From assembly GCA_903825285.1 (NCBI GenBank), contig CAIJZY010000040.1:1-33709 (forward strand): a stretch of 33,709 nt of DNA, written 5' to 3'. Of this stretch, positions 15,650 through 23,885 are shown in pieces. The position numbers and the translations under genes are program-made. Origin of the DNA: an uncultured Opitutia bacterium (GTDB taxonomy: Bacteria; Verrucomicrobiota; Verrucomicrobiia; Opitutales; Opitutaceae). The first letter of the stretch is position 1. Every line of letters starts with the position of its first letter. Below the pieces are notes generated by a model. The model was not told where the DNA came from. It ran no database searches and saw nothing but the letters and a program-made list of their open reading frames with translations.

Positions 15650-16573
15650 ATGAACCTCCTCCCCATCAAGCAGGCCCTGCTCGCCTCCTACCAGCAGCAC
15701 GGCGGCATCAACCATCTCGACGGGGTCAATCTCCCGGCGCAGGACTCCGTGCAGCGCCTGGCCTCGGACTACATGCATCTCATGTTCCCGGGCTTCTTCG
15801 AGGCCTCGGCCCTCACGAAAAACGACGTGCCCGACCATGTGGACCGGCTGCTGTCCGGCCTGCACCAGCAGCTCACGACCGAGATCGCCAAGTGCCTGGG
15901 CTTCGCCCGTGAGCCCGATCCCGCGGGCCGCGCGCGCGCGCTCGCGGCCGACGCCCTCGGCCGCCTGCCCGCGCTGCGGCAGATCATCCAGACCGACGTC
16001 AACGCCGCCTACCGCGGCGACCCCGCCGCGCGCAGCATCGAGGAGATCATCCTCGCCTACCCCTGCGTCCTCTCGATCTCCCTCCAGCGCTTCGCCAACG
16101 TGCTCTACCGCCTCGGCGTGCCGCTGCTGCCGCGCATGCTCACCGAGTTCGGCCACGAGCGCACCGGCACCGACATCCATCCCGGCGCCACGATCGGCAC
16201 GGACTTCTTCATCGACCACGGCACCGGCGTCGTCATCGGCGAGACCGCCCGCATCGGCAACTTCGTGAAGCTCTACCAGGGCGTCACCCTCGGCGCGAAG
16301 TCGTTCGAGACCGACCCCGCGGGCAATCCCGTGAAGGGCATCAAGCGCCACCCCGACATCGGCGACCACGTCACCATCTACGCGCACGCCACCATCCTCG
16401 GCGGCGACACCCAGATCGGCGCGCGCTGCGTGATCGGCTCCAACGTCTGGATCATGCGCTCGGTGCCCGCCGATTCCGTCGCCTACTTCAAGGGCGACCA
16501 GCTCGTGATCCGCGACCGCCGCGAACCGTCCGGCAACGACCTGCTGGGCGACGCGGGCAGCTGGGAAATTTAG
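15650..16573 (+). CDS. cysE: Serine O-acetyltransferase
   Basis: 307 aa. Acetylates serine to O-acetylserine, the carbon acceptor for sulfide in cysteine synthesis. The helical N-terminal domain (about 1-165) is followed by a left-handed beta helix of hexapeptide repeats (about 175-285). Catalytic region: His177 in TDIHPGATIG, IDHGTGVVIGETARIG, and His234 in KRHPDIGDHVTIYA. It is longer than E. coli CysE (273 aa), resembling the extended type, and lacks the usual C-terminal tail ending in Ile with long linker, though it does end in I. It is probably controlled with the Rrf2 gene upstream. A REP pair follows. Confidence 0.92.
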   Translation: MNLLPIKQALLASYQQHGGINHLDGVNLPAQDSVQRLASDYMHLMFPGFFEASALTKNDVPDHVDRLLSGLHQQLTTEIAKCLGFAREPDPAGRARALAADALGRLPALRQIIQTDVNAAYRGDPAARSIEEIILAYPCVLSISLQRFANVLYRLGVPLLPRMLTEFGHERTGTDIHPGATIGTDFFIDHGTGVVIGETARIGNFVKLYQGVTLGAKSFETDPAGNPVKGIKRHPDIGDHVTIYAHATILGGDTQIGARCVIGSNVWIMRSVPADSVAYFKGDQLVIRDRREPSGNDLLGDAGSWEI

Positions 16574-16594
16574 CTCCGCACCGCCCGCTCATGC

Positions 16595-16668
16595 ATGTAG
16601 GGCGGGGTCGCTGACCCCGCCTCCGCGTTGCCAACAAATAAGGCGGGATCAGCGATCCCGCCCTACAT
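16595..16668. repeat. Pair of inverted REP-like GTAG hairpins (BIME-like)
   Basis: Copy 1: GTAG at 16597-16600 then a 21-nt palindrome (GGCGGGGTC...GACCCCGCC, 16601-16621). Copy 2, inverted: palindrome 16642-16662 then CTAC 16663-16666. Twenty spacer bases separate them, and the flanking AT bases match too. The conserved GTAG before an imperfect palindrome is the hallmark of REP sequences moved by RAYT (TnpA-REP) proteins. It lies between convergent genes and could stop transcription from both sides. Confidence 0.85.
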
Positions 16669-16692
16669 CAGGCTCAGTCTTCGACCGGGGGC

Positions 16693-17154
16693 TCAGTCCT
16701 CGTCGGGCTTCCGGAAGTCCTGGTGGCCGGACTTCATCACATCCGTCACCTCGCTCACGAGCCGGCCCGCCGTCGTGTTGTCTCCGGCGGTCAGCGCGGC
16801 CTCCAGCTTTTCCAGTGAGGCGGTGAGCTTCTTGAGCTGCGCCAGATAGGCGGCGTGAAACTTGGCCTGCTCGGCCGCCGGCTTCTCCTTCTCGAGCATG
16901 GGCGTGAGCTTCGCGGCCGCCTCGGCGTTCGTGCGGACCGTCGCCACGAGCGTCGCCGTGGCCGGCGTGAGCTGGCCGGCGCGCGCGGCCTTGCGCACCT
17001 CGCGCCAGGCCTTGCCCATCTTGGACATGGTCTTCTCCAACTCGGTCTCCGGACGCTCCGGCTTGGCCGCGGGCGGCTTGGGGGCGTCGGCCGCAGGGAG
17101 GGAAACAGGGACGATGGCCACGGCCAGCGCGAGGAGCAGGAGGCGGAGTTTCAT
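16693..17154 (-). CDS. Cytochrome b562-family periplasmic protein
   Basis: 153 aa. ATG 17154 begins a signal peptide (MKLRLLLLALAVAIVPVS, cleavage near LPAADA); an upstream frame start at 17238 is rejected. The mature protein is all-helical. LEKTMSKMGKAWREVRKA resembles the first helix of cytochrome b562 with candidate heme ligand Met43 (or Met46), and the last helix carries GHQDFRK with His144 in the place of the distal-end His ligand. Spacing (about 100 residues) is close to the family value of 95. Heme binding is inferred. It lies 70 bp downstream of the DUF885 gene on the same strand. Confidence 0.65.
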   Translation of the reverse strand: MKLRLLLLALAVAIVPVSLPAADAPKPPAAKPERPETELEKTMSKMGKAWREVRKAARAGQLTPATATLVATVRTNAEAAAKLTPMLEKEKPAAEQAKFHAAYLAQLKKLTASLEKLEAALTAGDNTTAGRLVSEVTDVMKSGHQDFRKPDED

Positions 17155-17224
17155 GGGGAGTGGGCGGGAGTGATGGTCGAAGCCGGGCCGGCTGGCGATT
17201 TCTTTTCGGCCGGCCGGGCGGGAA

Positions 17225-18964
17225 TCAGAGAATCTCATCCCAGGAGGCCGGGTCCTTTAGCATTTTTTCCCGCAGGAGGCGGATCGGGGGCATGCCGTGA
17301 CGCAGCGCCTCGTCGTGGAATCGCTTCAGCGAATACGCCGACCCCTCCTGTGCCTGCCAGTCCCGGCGCAGCTTCAAAATCTGCAGCTTGCCGAGCGTGT
17401 AGTAGAGGTAACCGGGATCGAACGTGCCCCGCAGCGCTTCCTGATGCGCCGGCTTCTCCTCGTAATGGCAGTTGTCCACGAAGAACTTCGTCGCCGCGTC
17501 CACGTCCAGGCCCTCGCAGTGCATCTTGATCGAGACGCAGAGGCGGCAAATGCGGAGCAGCGCCTCGTCGGACTGCGCCAGGCGGTACTTCGCCGCCCGC
17601 ACCGGGTCGCCGTCGGCCCCGAAGCCCTGGTCGAGCAGCATCTGCTCGGCATAGTGCGCCCAGCCCTCGATGAAGGCATAGCTGCCGAAGATCTTCTCGA
17701 CCCGGCCGACGGACGAGGCGTTGAGGTTCAGGAACTGCACGTAGTGTCCCGGGTAGGCCTCGTGGATCGAGACGACGTCGGTCGTGTAGTAGTTGAACGA
17801 GGTCAGCCACTCCTCCTTCTGCACCGGGGTCCAGTTGGTCTCCGGCGGCGTGACAAAATAATAGGCGTCGGTCGCCGTGGTCTCGAACGGCCCGGGCGAG
17901 TCCATTGACGCGAAGGTGCCCGCCCGCATGTACTGCGGCGTCGCGGCCGTCTTGGCGCGGGTTTCCGAGGGGATCGTGACGATGCCGTGGTCCACGACGA
18001 ACTGCCGGATCTGCTCCAGGTGCTTTTGCACGTCCGGCAGCAGGCTGGCCTCGGTCGGGTGGTCGTGCTGGATCGCCTTGAACACCTCCACCGCCGGCTT
18101 CGTCGGGTCGATCTGGTGCGCCGCGGCTTCAAACACCGCCTGCTCGCGCTTCAGCTCCTGGAGGCCGATGGCGAGGATCTTCTCCGGCGGCAGGTTCACC
18201 AGCTCGCCGGCGCGGAGCATGCCCGCGTATTTCTCGCGGCCCAGCGCGAAGTGGTCGTGCGCCTTCGGCAGGCGCGCCTGGCGGAGCCAGTCGGCATAGC
18301 CGCGCATCTCGGCCGCGGCCCGGGCGTTGGCCGCCTGGAATTCCGCCCAGAGCGCGGGCTCCGTGCCGTCCTTCAGCGCCGCCACCAGGTCCTTTTCCAT
18401 GAAATCCGCGTTCCCCTGGGCGATGTCGATGGCGAGCTCGATGAAGGGGCGCGGCAGCGACTCCTGCAGGTTCGCGCGGCCCGCCTGCAGGAGCGCCGGG
18501 ATCTGGCGCTCCACCGCGATGATCGCGCGCACGCGCTGCGCCCGGGGCGCATAGTCGCGCTTGATGTAGGTGTTCAGGTCCACGGCCTCCGCGTACGTCA
18601 TCGGGTTCACCACGTAGCTCTGCTGCACGTCGAAGCCGAACAGCTCGTTCTGGATCGCCGCCTCGATCAGCCGGCAGCGATGGCGGGCGTCGGGCGAGAG
18701 CGCGGCGTGGTCCACCGCGGCGAAATCCCGCGCGGCGCGCACCAGCCGCGCATGCTCGGCCGCCAGCGAGGCCGCCGACAGGTCCGTGATCCGGCCGTCG
18801 TACTGGTGCAGGCCGAGCGCGGTGCCCTGCTGCGGCCGCCACGCGAGGTACTCGTCCACAAAGGTGTCCACTTGCCGGTCAAAGTCCGCCGCCGGCGCCG
18901 CGGGTGCGCCGTGTGCCAGCAGTCCCGCCGCCATCCAGCCAGCCAACGCGAGGTGTTTTTTCAT
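17225..18964 (-). CDS. DUF885-family secreted metallopeptidase-like protein
   Basis: 579 aa with a signal peptide (cleavage near AHGAPAA). DUF885 hallmarks: HEAYPGHY (residues 401-408), whose two histidines resemble an HExxH-type zinc site, and EGWAHYAE (433-440), which supplies the downstream Glu/His. The rest is helical. Family members are thought to be peptidases acting on small peptides; most are uncharacterised, so activity is inferred. It is the first of two minus-strand genes with the cytochrome b562-like gene, and starts 37 bp after the aldehyde dehydrogenase stop, so it may be read through from the lysine cluster. Confidence 0.88.
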   Translation of the reverse strand: MKKHLALAGWMAAGLLAHGAPAAPAADFDRQVDTFVDEYLAWRPQQGTALGLHQYDGRITDLSAASLAAEHARLVRAARDFAAVDHAALSPDARHRCRLIEAAIQNELFGFDVQQSYVVNPMTYAEAVDLNTYIKRDYAPRAQRVRAIIAVERQIPALLQAGRANLQESLPRPFIELAIDIAQGNADFMEKDLVAALKDGTEPALWAEFQAANARAAAEMRGYADWLRQARLPKAHDHFALGREKYAGMLRAGELVNLPPEKILAIGLQELKREQAVFEAAAHQIDPTKPAVEVFKAIQHDHPTEASLLPDVQKHLEQIRQFVVDHGIVTIPSETRAKTAATPQYMRAGTFASMDSPGPFETTATDAYYFVTPPETNWTPVQKEEWLTSFNYYTTDVVSIHEAYPGHYVQFLNLNASSVGRVEKIFGSYAFIEGWAHYAEQMLLDQGFGADGDPVRAAKYRLAQSDEALLRICRLCVSIKMHCEGLDVDAATKFFVDNCHYEEKPAHQEALRGTFDPGYLYYTLGKLQILKLRRDWQAQEGSAYSLKRFHDEALRHGMPPIRLLREKMLKDPASWDEIL

Positions 18965-19001
18965 CGGCGCAGACTAAGAATCCCGCGCCGTCTGCAAATC
19001 C

Positions 19002-20561
19002 TTATTTTGCCCCGCCGCGCCCGAAGGCGATCCCCTGCGCCAGGGGCAGCTCCTTGGAGAAGTTGATGGTCGCGGTCTGGCGGCGCATGTACGCCTTCCA
19101 CGCGTCGCTGCCGCTCTCGCGGCCGCCGCCGGTCTCCTTCTCGCCGCCGAACGCCCCGCCGATCTCCGCGCCGCTCGTGCCAAGGTTGACGTTGGCCAGG
19201 CCGCAGTCGCTGCCCCGCGCGGCGAGGAAGGTCTCCGCCTCGCGCAGGTCGTTCGTGAAGATCGCCGAGCTCAGGCCCTGCGGCACGCCGTTCACCAGCG
19301 CGATCGCCTCGTCGAGCGTGCGGTAGGTCATGACGTAGAGGATCGGGGCGAAGGTCTCGTGCTGGACCACGCCCCAGGCGTTCTCCGCCTCGATGATGCA
19401 GGGGGTCACATAGAGCCCGTTCGCGTAGGCCGCGCCGGTCAGCCGCTTGCCGCCGCAGCGCACCTGCCCGCCGTGCTGCCGCGCCTCCGCGACCGCGTTC
19501 AGGAAGTTCTCCACCGTCGCGACATCAATGAGCGGGCCCATCAGGGTGTCGGGATCGAGCGGGTTGCCGATGCGCACCTGCCGGTAGCCCTCCAGCAGGG
19601 CCGCGAGCAGCTTGGTCTTGACCGACTCGTGCACGATGAGCCGCCGCGTGGTGGTGCAGCGCTGGCCCGCCGTCCCGACCGCGCCGAAGAGGATGCCGCG
19701 GACCGCGAGGTTCAGGTCGGCCGAGTGGGTGACGATGACCGCGTTGTTGCCGCCGAGCTCGAGCAGCGACCGGCCGAAGCGCCGGGCCACGACCTCGCCC
19801 ACCCGCCGGCCCATGCGCGTCGAGCCGGTGGCGGACACCAGCGGCACGCGTGGATCGGCCGCCATCCGCTCGCCGACGTTCGCGCCGTCGCCGGTCACCA
19901 GCGAGAAGACCGCCGGGTCCGCCCCGCACTCGCGGCAGACCCGTTCGGCGAGCTTCACGCACGCCAGGGCCGTGAGCGGGGTCTTCTCCGAGGGCTTCCA
20001 AAGCGTCGTGTCGCCGCACACGGCGGCCAGCGCGCTGTTCCAGGCCCAGACCGCCACGGGAAAATTGAAGGCCGAGATGATGCCCGTCACGCCGAGCGGA
20101 TGCCACTGCTCCATCAGCCGGTGGCCCGGCCGTTCCGAGGCGATCGTGAGCCCGTGGAGCTGGCGCGCCAGGCCGGTGGCAAAGTCGCAGATGTCGATCA
20201 TCTCCTGCACCTCGCCCACGCCCTCGGCCAAAATCTTGCCCGTCTCGAGCGTGACCAGCCGGCCCAGGTCGCGCTGGTGGACCCGCAGCGCCTCGCCGAA
20301 GCGGCGCACGACCTCGCCGCGCTTCGGCGCCGGGACGTCGCGCCAGGTGCGGAACGCCCGCTGCGCCGCGCCCGCGGCCCGGTCGTAGTCGCCGGATGAG
20401 GCGGTCGTCACGGTGCCGAGCACGCTGCCATCGATCGGTGAGCGCTTTTCAATTGGCGCCCCCTGGCCGAACCATTCGCCGGTGAACACGCCGGGATTGC
20501 GGGCCTTCAGGCCCAGCCGGGCAAAGACCTCGGCGGTGGTTTTCTTGACCTGGGTGGCCAT
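19002..20561 (-). CDS. amaB: Aldehyde dehydrogenase, probable L-aminoadipate-semialdehyde dehydrogenase (ALDH7 type)
   Basis: 519 aa. Catalytic residues: Asn166 (ISAFNFPVAV), Glu268 (LLELGGNN) and Cys302 (GTAGQRCTTTRR). The sequence style, with VTGIISAFNFPVAVWAWN and the GQRCTTTRRLIVHESV region, is that of the ALDH7/AMAB group, which oxidises 2-aminoadipate 6-semialdehyde to 2-aminoadipate in lysine breakdown. The upstream saccharopine-dehydrogenase-like gene supports this substrate: saccharopine cleavage yields that semialdehyde. It starts 132 bp after that gene, so it may have its own promoter. Substrate assignment is inference from family and context. Confidence 0.85.
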   Translation of the reverse strand: MATQVKKTTAEVFARLGLKARNPGVFTGEWFGQGAPIEKRSPIDGSVLGTVTTASSGDYDRAAGAAQRAFRTWRDVPAPKRGEVVRRFGEALRVHQRDLGRLVTLETGKILAEGVGEVQEMIDICDFATGLARQLHGLTIASERPGHRLMEQWHPLGVTGIISAFNFPVAVWAWNSALAAVCGDTTLWKPSEKTPLTALACVKLAERVCRECGADPAVFSLVTGDGANVGERMAADPRVPLVSATGSTRMGRRVGEVVARRFGRSLLELGGNNAVIVTHSADLNLAVRGILFGAVGTAGQRCTTTRRLIVHESVKTKLLAALLEGYRQVRIGNPLDPDTLMGPLIDVATVENFLNAVAEARQHGGQVRCGGKRLTGAAYANGLYVTPCIIEAENAWGVVQHETFAPILYVMTYRTLDEAIALVNGVPQGLSSAIFTNDLREAETFLAARGSDCGLANVNLGTSGAEIGGAFGGEKETGGGRESGSDAWKAYMRRQTATINFSKELPLAQGIAFGRGGAK

Positions 20562-20693
20562 GGCGGGGAGCGAAAAGCAGGGATTGGAATTGGGCGGACT
20601 GGGGCGCGCACCTTCGGAGTTCAGACGGAGAATAATGGGAATGTTCGCGGAAGGAAACGCGAAAGGCCGAATCTGGCGATTTTTCCCGGCGGC
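20562..20693. other. Intergenic gap in lysine cluster with one small hairpin
   Basis: A 132-bp gap between the saccharopine-dehydrogenase-like and ALDH genes. TTCGCG (20644-20649) and CGCGAA (20658-20663) could form a 6-bp stem with an 8-nt loop. No repeat family, terminator U-tract or clear promoter was recognised. Confidence 0.4.
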
Positions 20694-21770
20694 TCAGGAA
20701 CCGTAGACCTTGCCGCCCCACTGCGTGGCGAGGAAGTCCTTCAGGACCACCGACTCCTGCTTGACGAATCCCGGGCCAAGCCGCCCCCGGGCGAACAGCT
20801 CGAGCACGGCCACCACCCCGGCCGCCGTGGTGAGCTGGATCGCGTTCAGCCGGCGGCCGCGCACCGTGCCGCCGCGCAGTTTCTTGATGAAGCTGCGCTG
20901 CTTGAGGCCGCCGCCTTTCTCCGTGCCCACGACGCTGACGTAGAATACCACCACGTCGGACTCGGTCTGCGGCACCTCCTGGTCGAAGATCTGCGTCACC
21001 AGGTCCTGCCGCGGCGCGAGATTCAGGTCCTGCAGCAGGAACTTCATCAGGTCGCGGTGCCCGGGGTACCGCATGGTCTTGTAATTCAGCTCCTGCACGC
21101 GGCCCGCGAAGGTCTCACACATGGTCGCGACGCCGCCGGAGGTGTTGAAGGCCTCGTACTCCGTGCCGTCGATCGTGATGCGCTCCACGCCGTCGAGCGG
21201 CATCGTGGTCACGCGGCGCCCCGCGTGCAGCGCCTCGCCGACCTGGCAGTACTCGTTGATCAGACCGGCGGTGCTCCAGCTGAGGTAGTACTTCATTTGG
21301 TTGCTCGCGTTGAGGGGCAGCGCCCCCACCCGCATCTCGCAGAGGCGGACGGAGGACAGCGACGCCGCCAGCGAACCGCCCACGATGTTGATCGCCCCGG
21401 GCGCCAGGCCGCACTGCGGCATGAACGTGACCTGCGGCTTCTTCTCAGCCAGCGCGCGGACGAAGTTCGTCGTGTCCACGTCCTCCGTGAGGTCGAAATA
21501 CGCCACGCCGGTTCGCGCGGCCGCCTCCGCGATCGACTTGTTCAGAAAATAAGGCGCGGCGCTCACGACGGCGTCCATGCCGCGCACGAAGACTTCCAGC
21601 TCGGCGCGGCGGGCGACGTTCACCTGCCGGAGCTTCGCCTTGGTCAGGCCGCGCAGCGTCACGTCGGTGCGCACGTCCGCGAGCGTGACGCCCCGGCAGA
21701 ACCGGCAGGTCTCGAGGAGCGTGGCGATGGTGGCGCCGACCTTGCCGGATCCGATGATGCCAATTTTCAT
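20694..21770 (-). CDS. Saccharopine dehydrogenase-like protein
   Basis: 358 aa from ATG 21770, where an NAD(P)-binding Rossmann motif starts at once (MKIGIIGSGKVGATIATLLE). A GTG at 21845 would add a 25-residue unrelated leader. Later family features: DAVVSAAPYFLNKSIAEAAA, YFDLTEDVDTT, MPQCGLAPGAINIVGGSLA and YPGHRDLMKFLL. These fit the saccharopine dehydrogenase C-terminal (LYS9-type) class, which converts saccharopine to glutamate plus 2-aminoadipate semialdehyde or the reverse. Pairing with an ALDH7 gene points to lysine degradation. No lysine-ketoglutarate reductase gene is seen here, so the first step, if used, is encoded elsewhere. Confidence 0.78.
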   Translation of the reverse strand: MKIGIIGSGKVGATIATLLETCRFCRGVTLADVRTDVTLRGLTKAKLRQVNVARRAELEVFVRGMDAVVSAAPYFLNKSIAEAAARTGVAYFDLTEDVDTTNFVRALAEKKPQVTFMPQCGLAPGAINIVGGSLAASLSSVRLCEMRVGALPLNASNQMKYYLSWSTAGLINEYCQVGEALHAGRRVTTMPLDGVERITIDGTEYEAFNTSGGVATMCETFAGRVQELNYKTMRYPGHRDLMKFLLQDLNLAPRQDLVTQIFDQEVPQTESDVVVFYVSVVGTEKGGGLKQRSFIKKLRGGTVRGRRLNAIQLTTAAGVVAVLELFARGRLGPGFVKQESVVLKDFLATQWGGKVYGS

Positions 21771-21841
21771 GGGTCGAGAGGGGTTGAGGTTTTTCCCGCG
21801 CACCTTCTCTGCCCGGTTGTCGTGGTCGAGCCCGAAGTCGG

Positions 21842-23248
21842 TCACGCCGTCACATGGACGGGATGGATCCGGCGGGGATCGGTCGCGGCGATGATGGCGC
21901 TGACCGCCTTTTGGTTGAAGCCCTTGAAGCCGCCCTTGCGCTGGAGGTTTTCCAGGTGGCTGCCGAGCGCGCCGTCACGGGTGAAGTCCGCCGCCTGCTC
22001 CGGGGTGATCAGCCCGCGCTCCCGGAGCACCGCGACGCGCTCCGGCCGCACCGGCCACCGCTCGCCCTCGGTGAAGGCCTGCTTGAGGAAGGCGAAGTCC
22101 GAGAACGGCTTCATCGTCGCCACGCCCTCCGCCGCCAGCTGGTCGCGGAGGCGCGCGAAGTCGAAGCGGGCCTCGAGGTGGTGCATGCCCGCCTGCAGGA
22201 AGCTGTCCCCGTGCAGGCCGCACCAGAGTCCGACGGTGCGCAGCGCCGGCAGGTCCGGCAGCCGCTGGGTCGCGAAGTCGATGTCGATCTCGCCGGCCTG
22301 CAGGTCCACGTCGGCAAAGACCACGATGCCCACCGCCGGCGCCTCCATGATCTGCGCGCCCCACCCGGCCTCGTCGCCGGCGTAGTAACGCTCGCGCTTC
22401 TCCAGCCCCAGCCGCGACAGGAACCCGATCAGGTCGGGAAACAGCGCCCGCGAGCACCGGAACGTGTGGTGGTCGTGGTTGCCCCAGCCGAGGCCGAGCC
22501 GGTCCTGGCGCCGCCGCTGGACCCGGCCCGCGCGGTTGCGGAACTCCCAGTAAGCCCGCTCCTCCGCGAAGAACAGCTCGCACGCCACGTCGCGCGGCAC
22601 CAGCGCCAGCACCTGGTCGAGCACCGCGAAGGCGTGCCGCACTCCGTCGGGGTCCGACGCAAAGTGCCGACGACGCGCTCGAAAAAGCTCCCGGGCCTTC
22701 ACCACCGCCGCGGCGAAACCTGGCGCGGGTGGCTCGATCGTGAAGCCCCGCCAGCCCAGCCGCTCCACCGCCTCAAGGCGCCGGCCGGACACCTCCGCCA
22801 CGACCGCCCGGCGCAGGCGCGAGCCGAATTCGCCCTCGATCGGTCCCGGCAAATCGTGATGCGCGAGAAAATCCACCAGCGATTCGGGCCGCACCGCCAG
22901 CGTCGCCGGCACGCCGTCGCGACCGCCGTCCGCGCACAGCAGCACGCGGGGCATCATCGCCCGCGGATGGTGCAGGACCGTCACGCCCGCCGACGCCGGC
23001 ACCGCCTCATCCACCAGCCCGACCGCCCGCAGCGCCGCCGCGTGCTCGGGGGCGAGGACCAGATGGTCAACCCATTCGTAGAACTCGGTGCCGGTTTCGT
23101 CGCGCATCCGGTCCGCCAGGCGGCGGGCGGGCTCGTGATGACGGAGGAAGGCCTCGATGTAGCGCCCGAGCTGCCGCTCGGCGTCATAGGCCAGCGGCCA
23201 GTCAAAGCCAGCCGGGGCAAGATCGGACGAAGCGGCGGAAGAGACCAT
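21842..23248 (-). CDS. Unrecognised protein in lysine cluster, DUF1338/VOC-like motifs
   Basis: 468 aa from ATG 23248 (an in-frame GTG at 23284 is less likely). No confident family. There are two suggestive regions. In the first half, FYEWVDHLVLAPEHAAALRA looks like a VOC-type strand-helix start. In the second, GNHDHHTFRCSR (about 256-267) followed by PDLIGFLSRLGLEKRERYYA resembles the His-x3-Arg plus helix pattern of DUF1338 proteins (HglS/FLO7, Fe(II)-dependent 2-oxoadipate dioxygenase/decarboxylase), and GMHHLEARFDFARLRDQLAA (about 354-373) could supply further ligands. Context, upstream of saccharopine-dehydrogenase-like and ALDH7 genes (71-bp gap), would suit a 2-oxoadipate-processing enzyme, but this is a hypothesis. 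Confidence 0.55.
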   Translation of the reverse strand: MVSSAASSDLAPAGFDWPLAYDAERQLGRYIEAFLRHHEPARRLADRMRDETGTEFYEWVDHLVLAPEHAAALRAVGLVDEAVPASAGVTVLHHPRAMMPRVLLCADGGRDGVPATLAVRPESLVDFLAHHDLPGPIEGEFGSRLRRAVVAEVSGRRLEAVERLGWRGFTIEPPAPGFAAAVVKARELFRARRRHFASDPDGVRHAFAVLDQVLALVPRDVACELFFAEERAYWEFRNRAGRVQRRRQDRLGLGWGNHDHHTFRCSRALFPDLIGFLSRLGLEKRERYYAGDEAGWGAQIMEAPAVGIVVFADVDLQAGEIDIDFATQRLPDLPALRTVGLWCGLHGDSFLQAGMHHLEARFDFARLRDQLAAEGVATMKPFSDFAFLKQAFTEGERWPVRPERVAVLRERGLITPEQAADFTRDGALGSHLENLQRKGGFKGFNQKAVSAIIAATDPRRIHPVHVTA

Positions 23249-23387
23249 GGGATACAGGGGTAGGATCCTTGTCTGGACCGACACTCAGGGCCCCGAATGG
23301 GTCCGAGGGAAGCGCAAATCCGTCCAGAGCCGGCCGTGGTTCTCCTTTCCGCTTGGCGTCAGGCTTTTCCGCCGGTTCTCTCCGGTC

Positions 23388-23840
23388 GTGTCCGAGCCGT
23401 CCGAGCCCACTCCCGAGGCCCCGCGCCGCGAATTCCGCTTCAAGTCCGCGGAATTCGAGCGCACGAATCGGCCGCTCGACGAGGATGATCACCTGCCGGC
23501 CATCGACGCGCGCACCATCGCCCGCCAGGCCCATTCCATGGGCGACCCGCCGCCCGTCGCGCCGGAGCCGCCGAAGGAAAACGAGGTCCATGAGATCCTG
23601 CGCGCCAACCTCGAGCGCGCGAATGAGCTGGGCCTGAACGACGTCGACCTCACGCCCCGGCCTCCCTCGCGCCGCAAGGTCGACTACTGGACCCTGATGA
23701 TCGTCGGAAACCTCGGCTTCGCCGGCCTCGCGCTGCTGCTCTCCCGGAATGTCGTCACCCTGGTCTTCGCCGGCTCCGGCATGGTGCTCTTTTCCCTCGG
23801 CGTCACCTGGATCATGTGGTTCGTGATGGACAATTACTAA
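23388..23840 (+). CDS. Small two-helix membrane protein, unknown function
   Basis: 150 aa from GTG 23388; an ATG at 23247 in frame would extend it to 197 aa but sits right at the divergent neighbour's start codon. It has a hydrophilic, Pro/Glu/Arg-rich N-terminal 95 residues (FRFKSAEFERTNRPLDEDDH), then two adjacent membrane helices (YWTLMIVGNLGFAGLALLL and VVTLVFAGSGMVLFSLGVTW), ending IMWFVMDNY. The N-terminus is probably cytoplasmic. No family recognised and no operon partner. A REP hairpin follows its stop codon. Confidence 0.65.
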   Translation: MSEPSEPTPEAPRREFRFKSAEFERTNRPLDEDDHLPAIDARTIARQAHSMGDPPPVAPEPPKENEVHEILRANLERANELGLNDVDLTPRPPSRRKVDYWTLMIVGNLGFAGLALLLSRNVVTLVFAGSGMVLFSLGVTWIMWFVMDNY

Positions 23841-23849
23841 GGCGCCTTT

Positions 23850-23874
23850 GTAGGGCGGGGTCGCCGACCCCGCC
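23850..23874. repeat. REP-like GTAG hairpin, single copy
   Basis: GTAG (23850-23853) followed by a 21-nt palindrome (GGCGGGGTC...GACCCCGCC, 23854-23874). It differs from the first copy at 16597 by a single base in the loop. It fills the 45-bp gap between two convergent genes, as the other REP locus does. Confidence 0.85.
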
Positions 23875-23885
23875 GATTGGAATCC

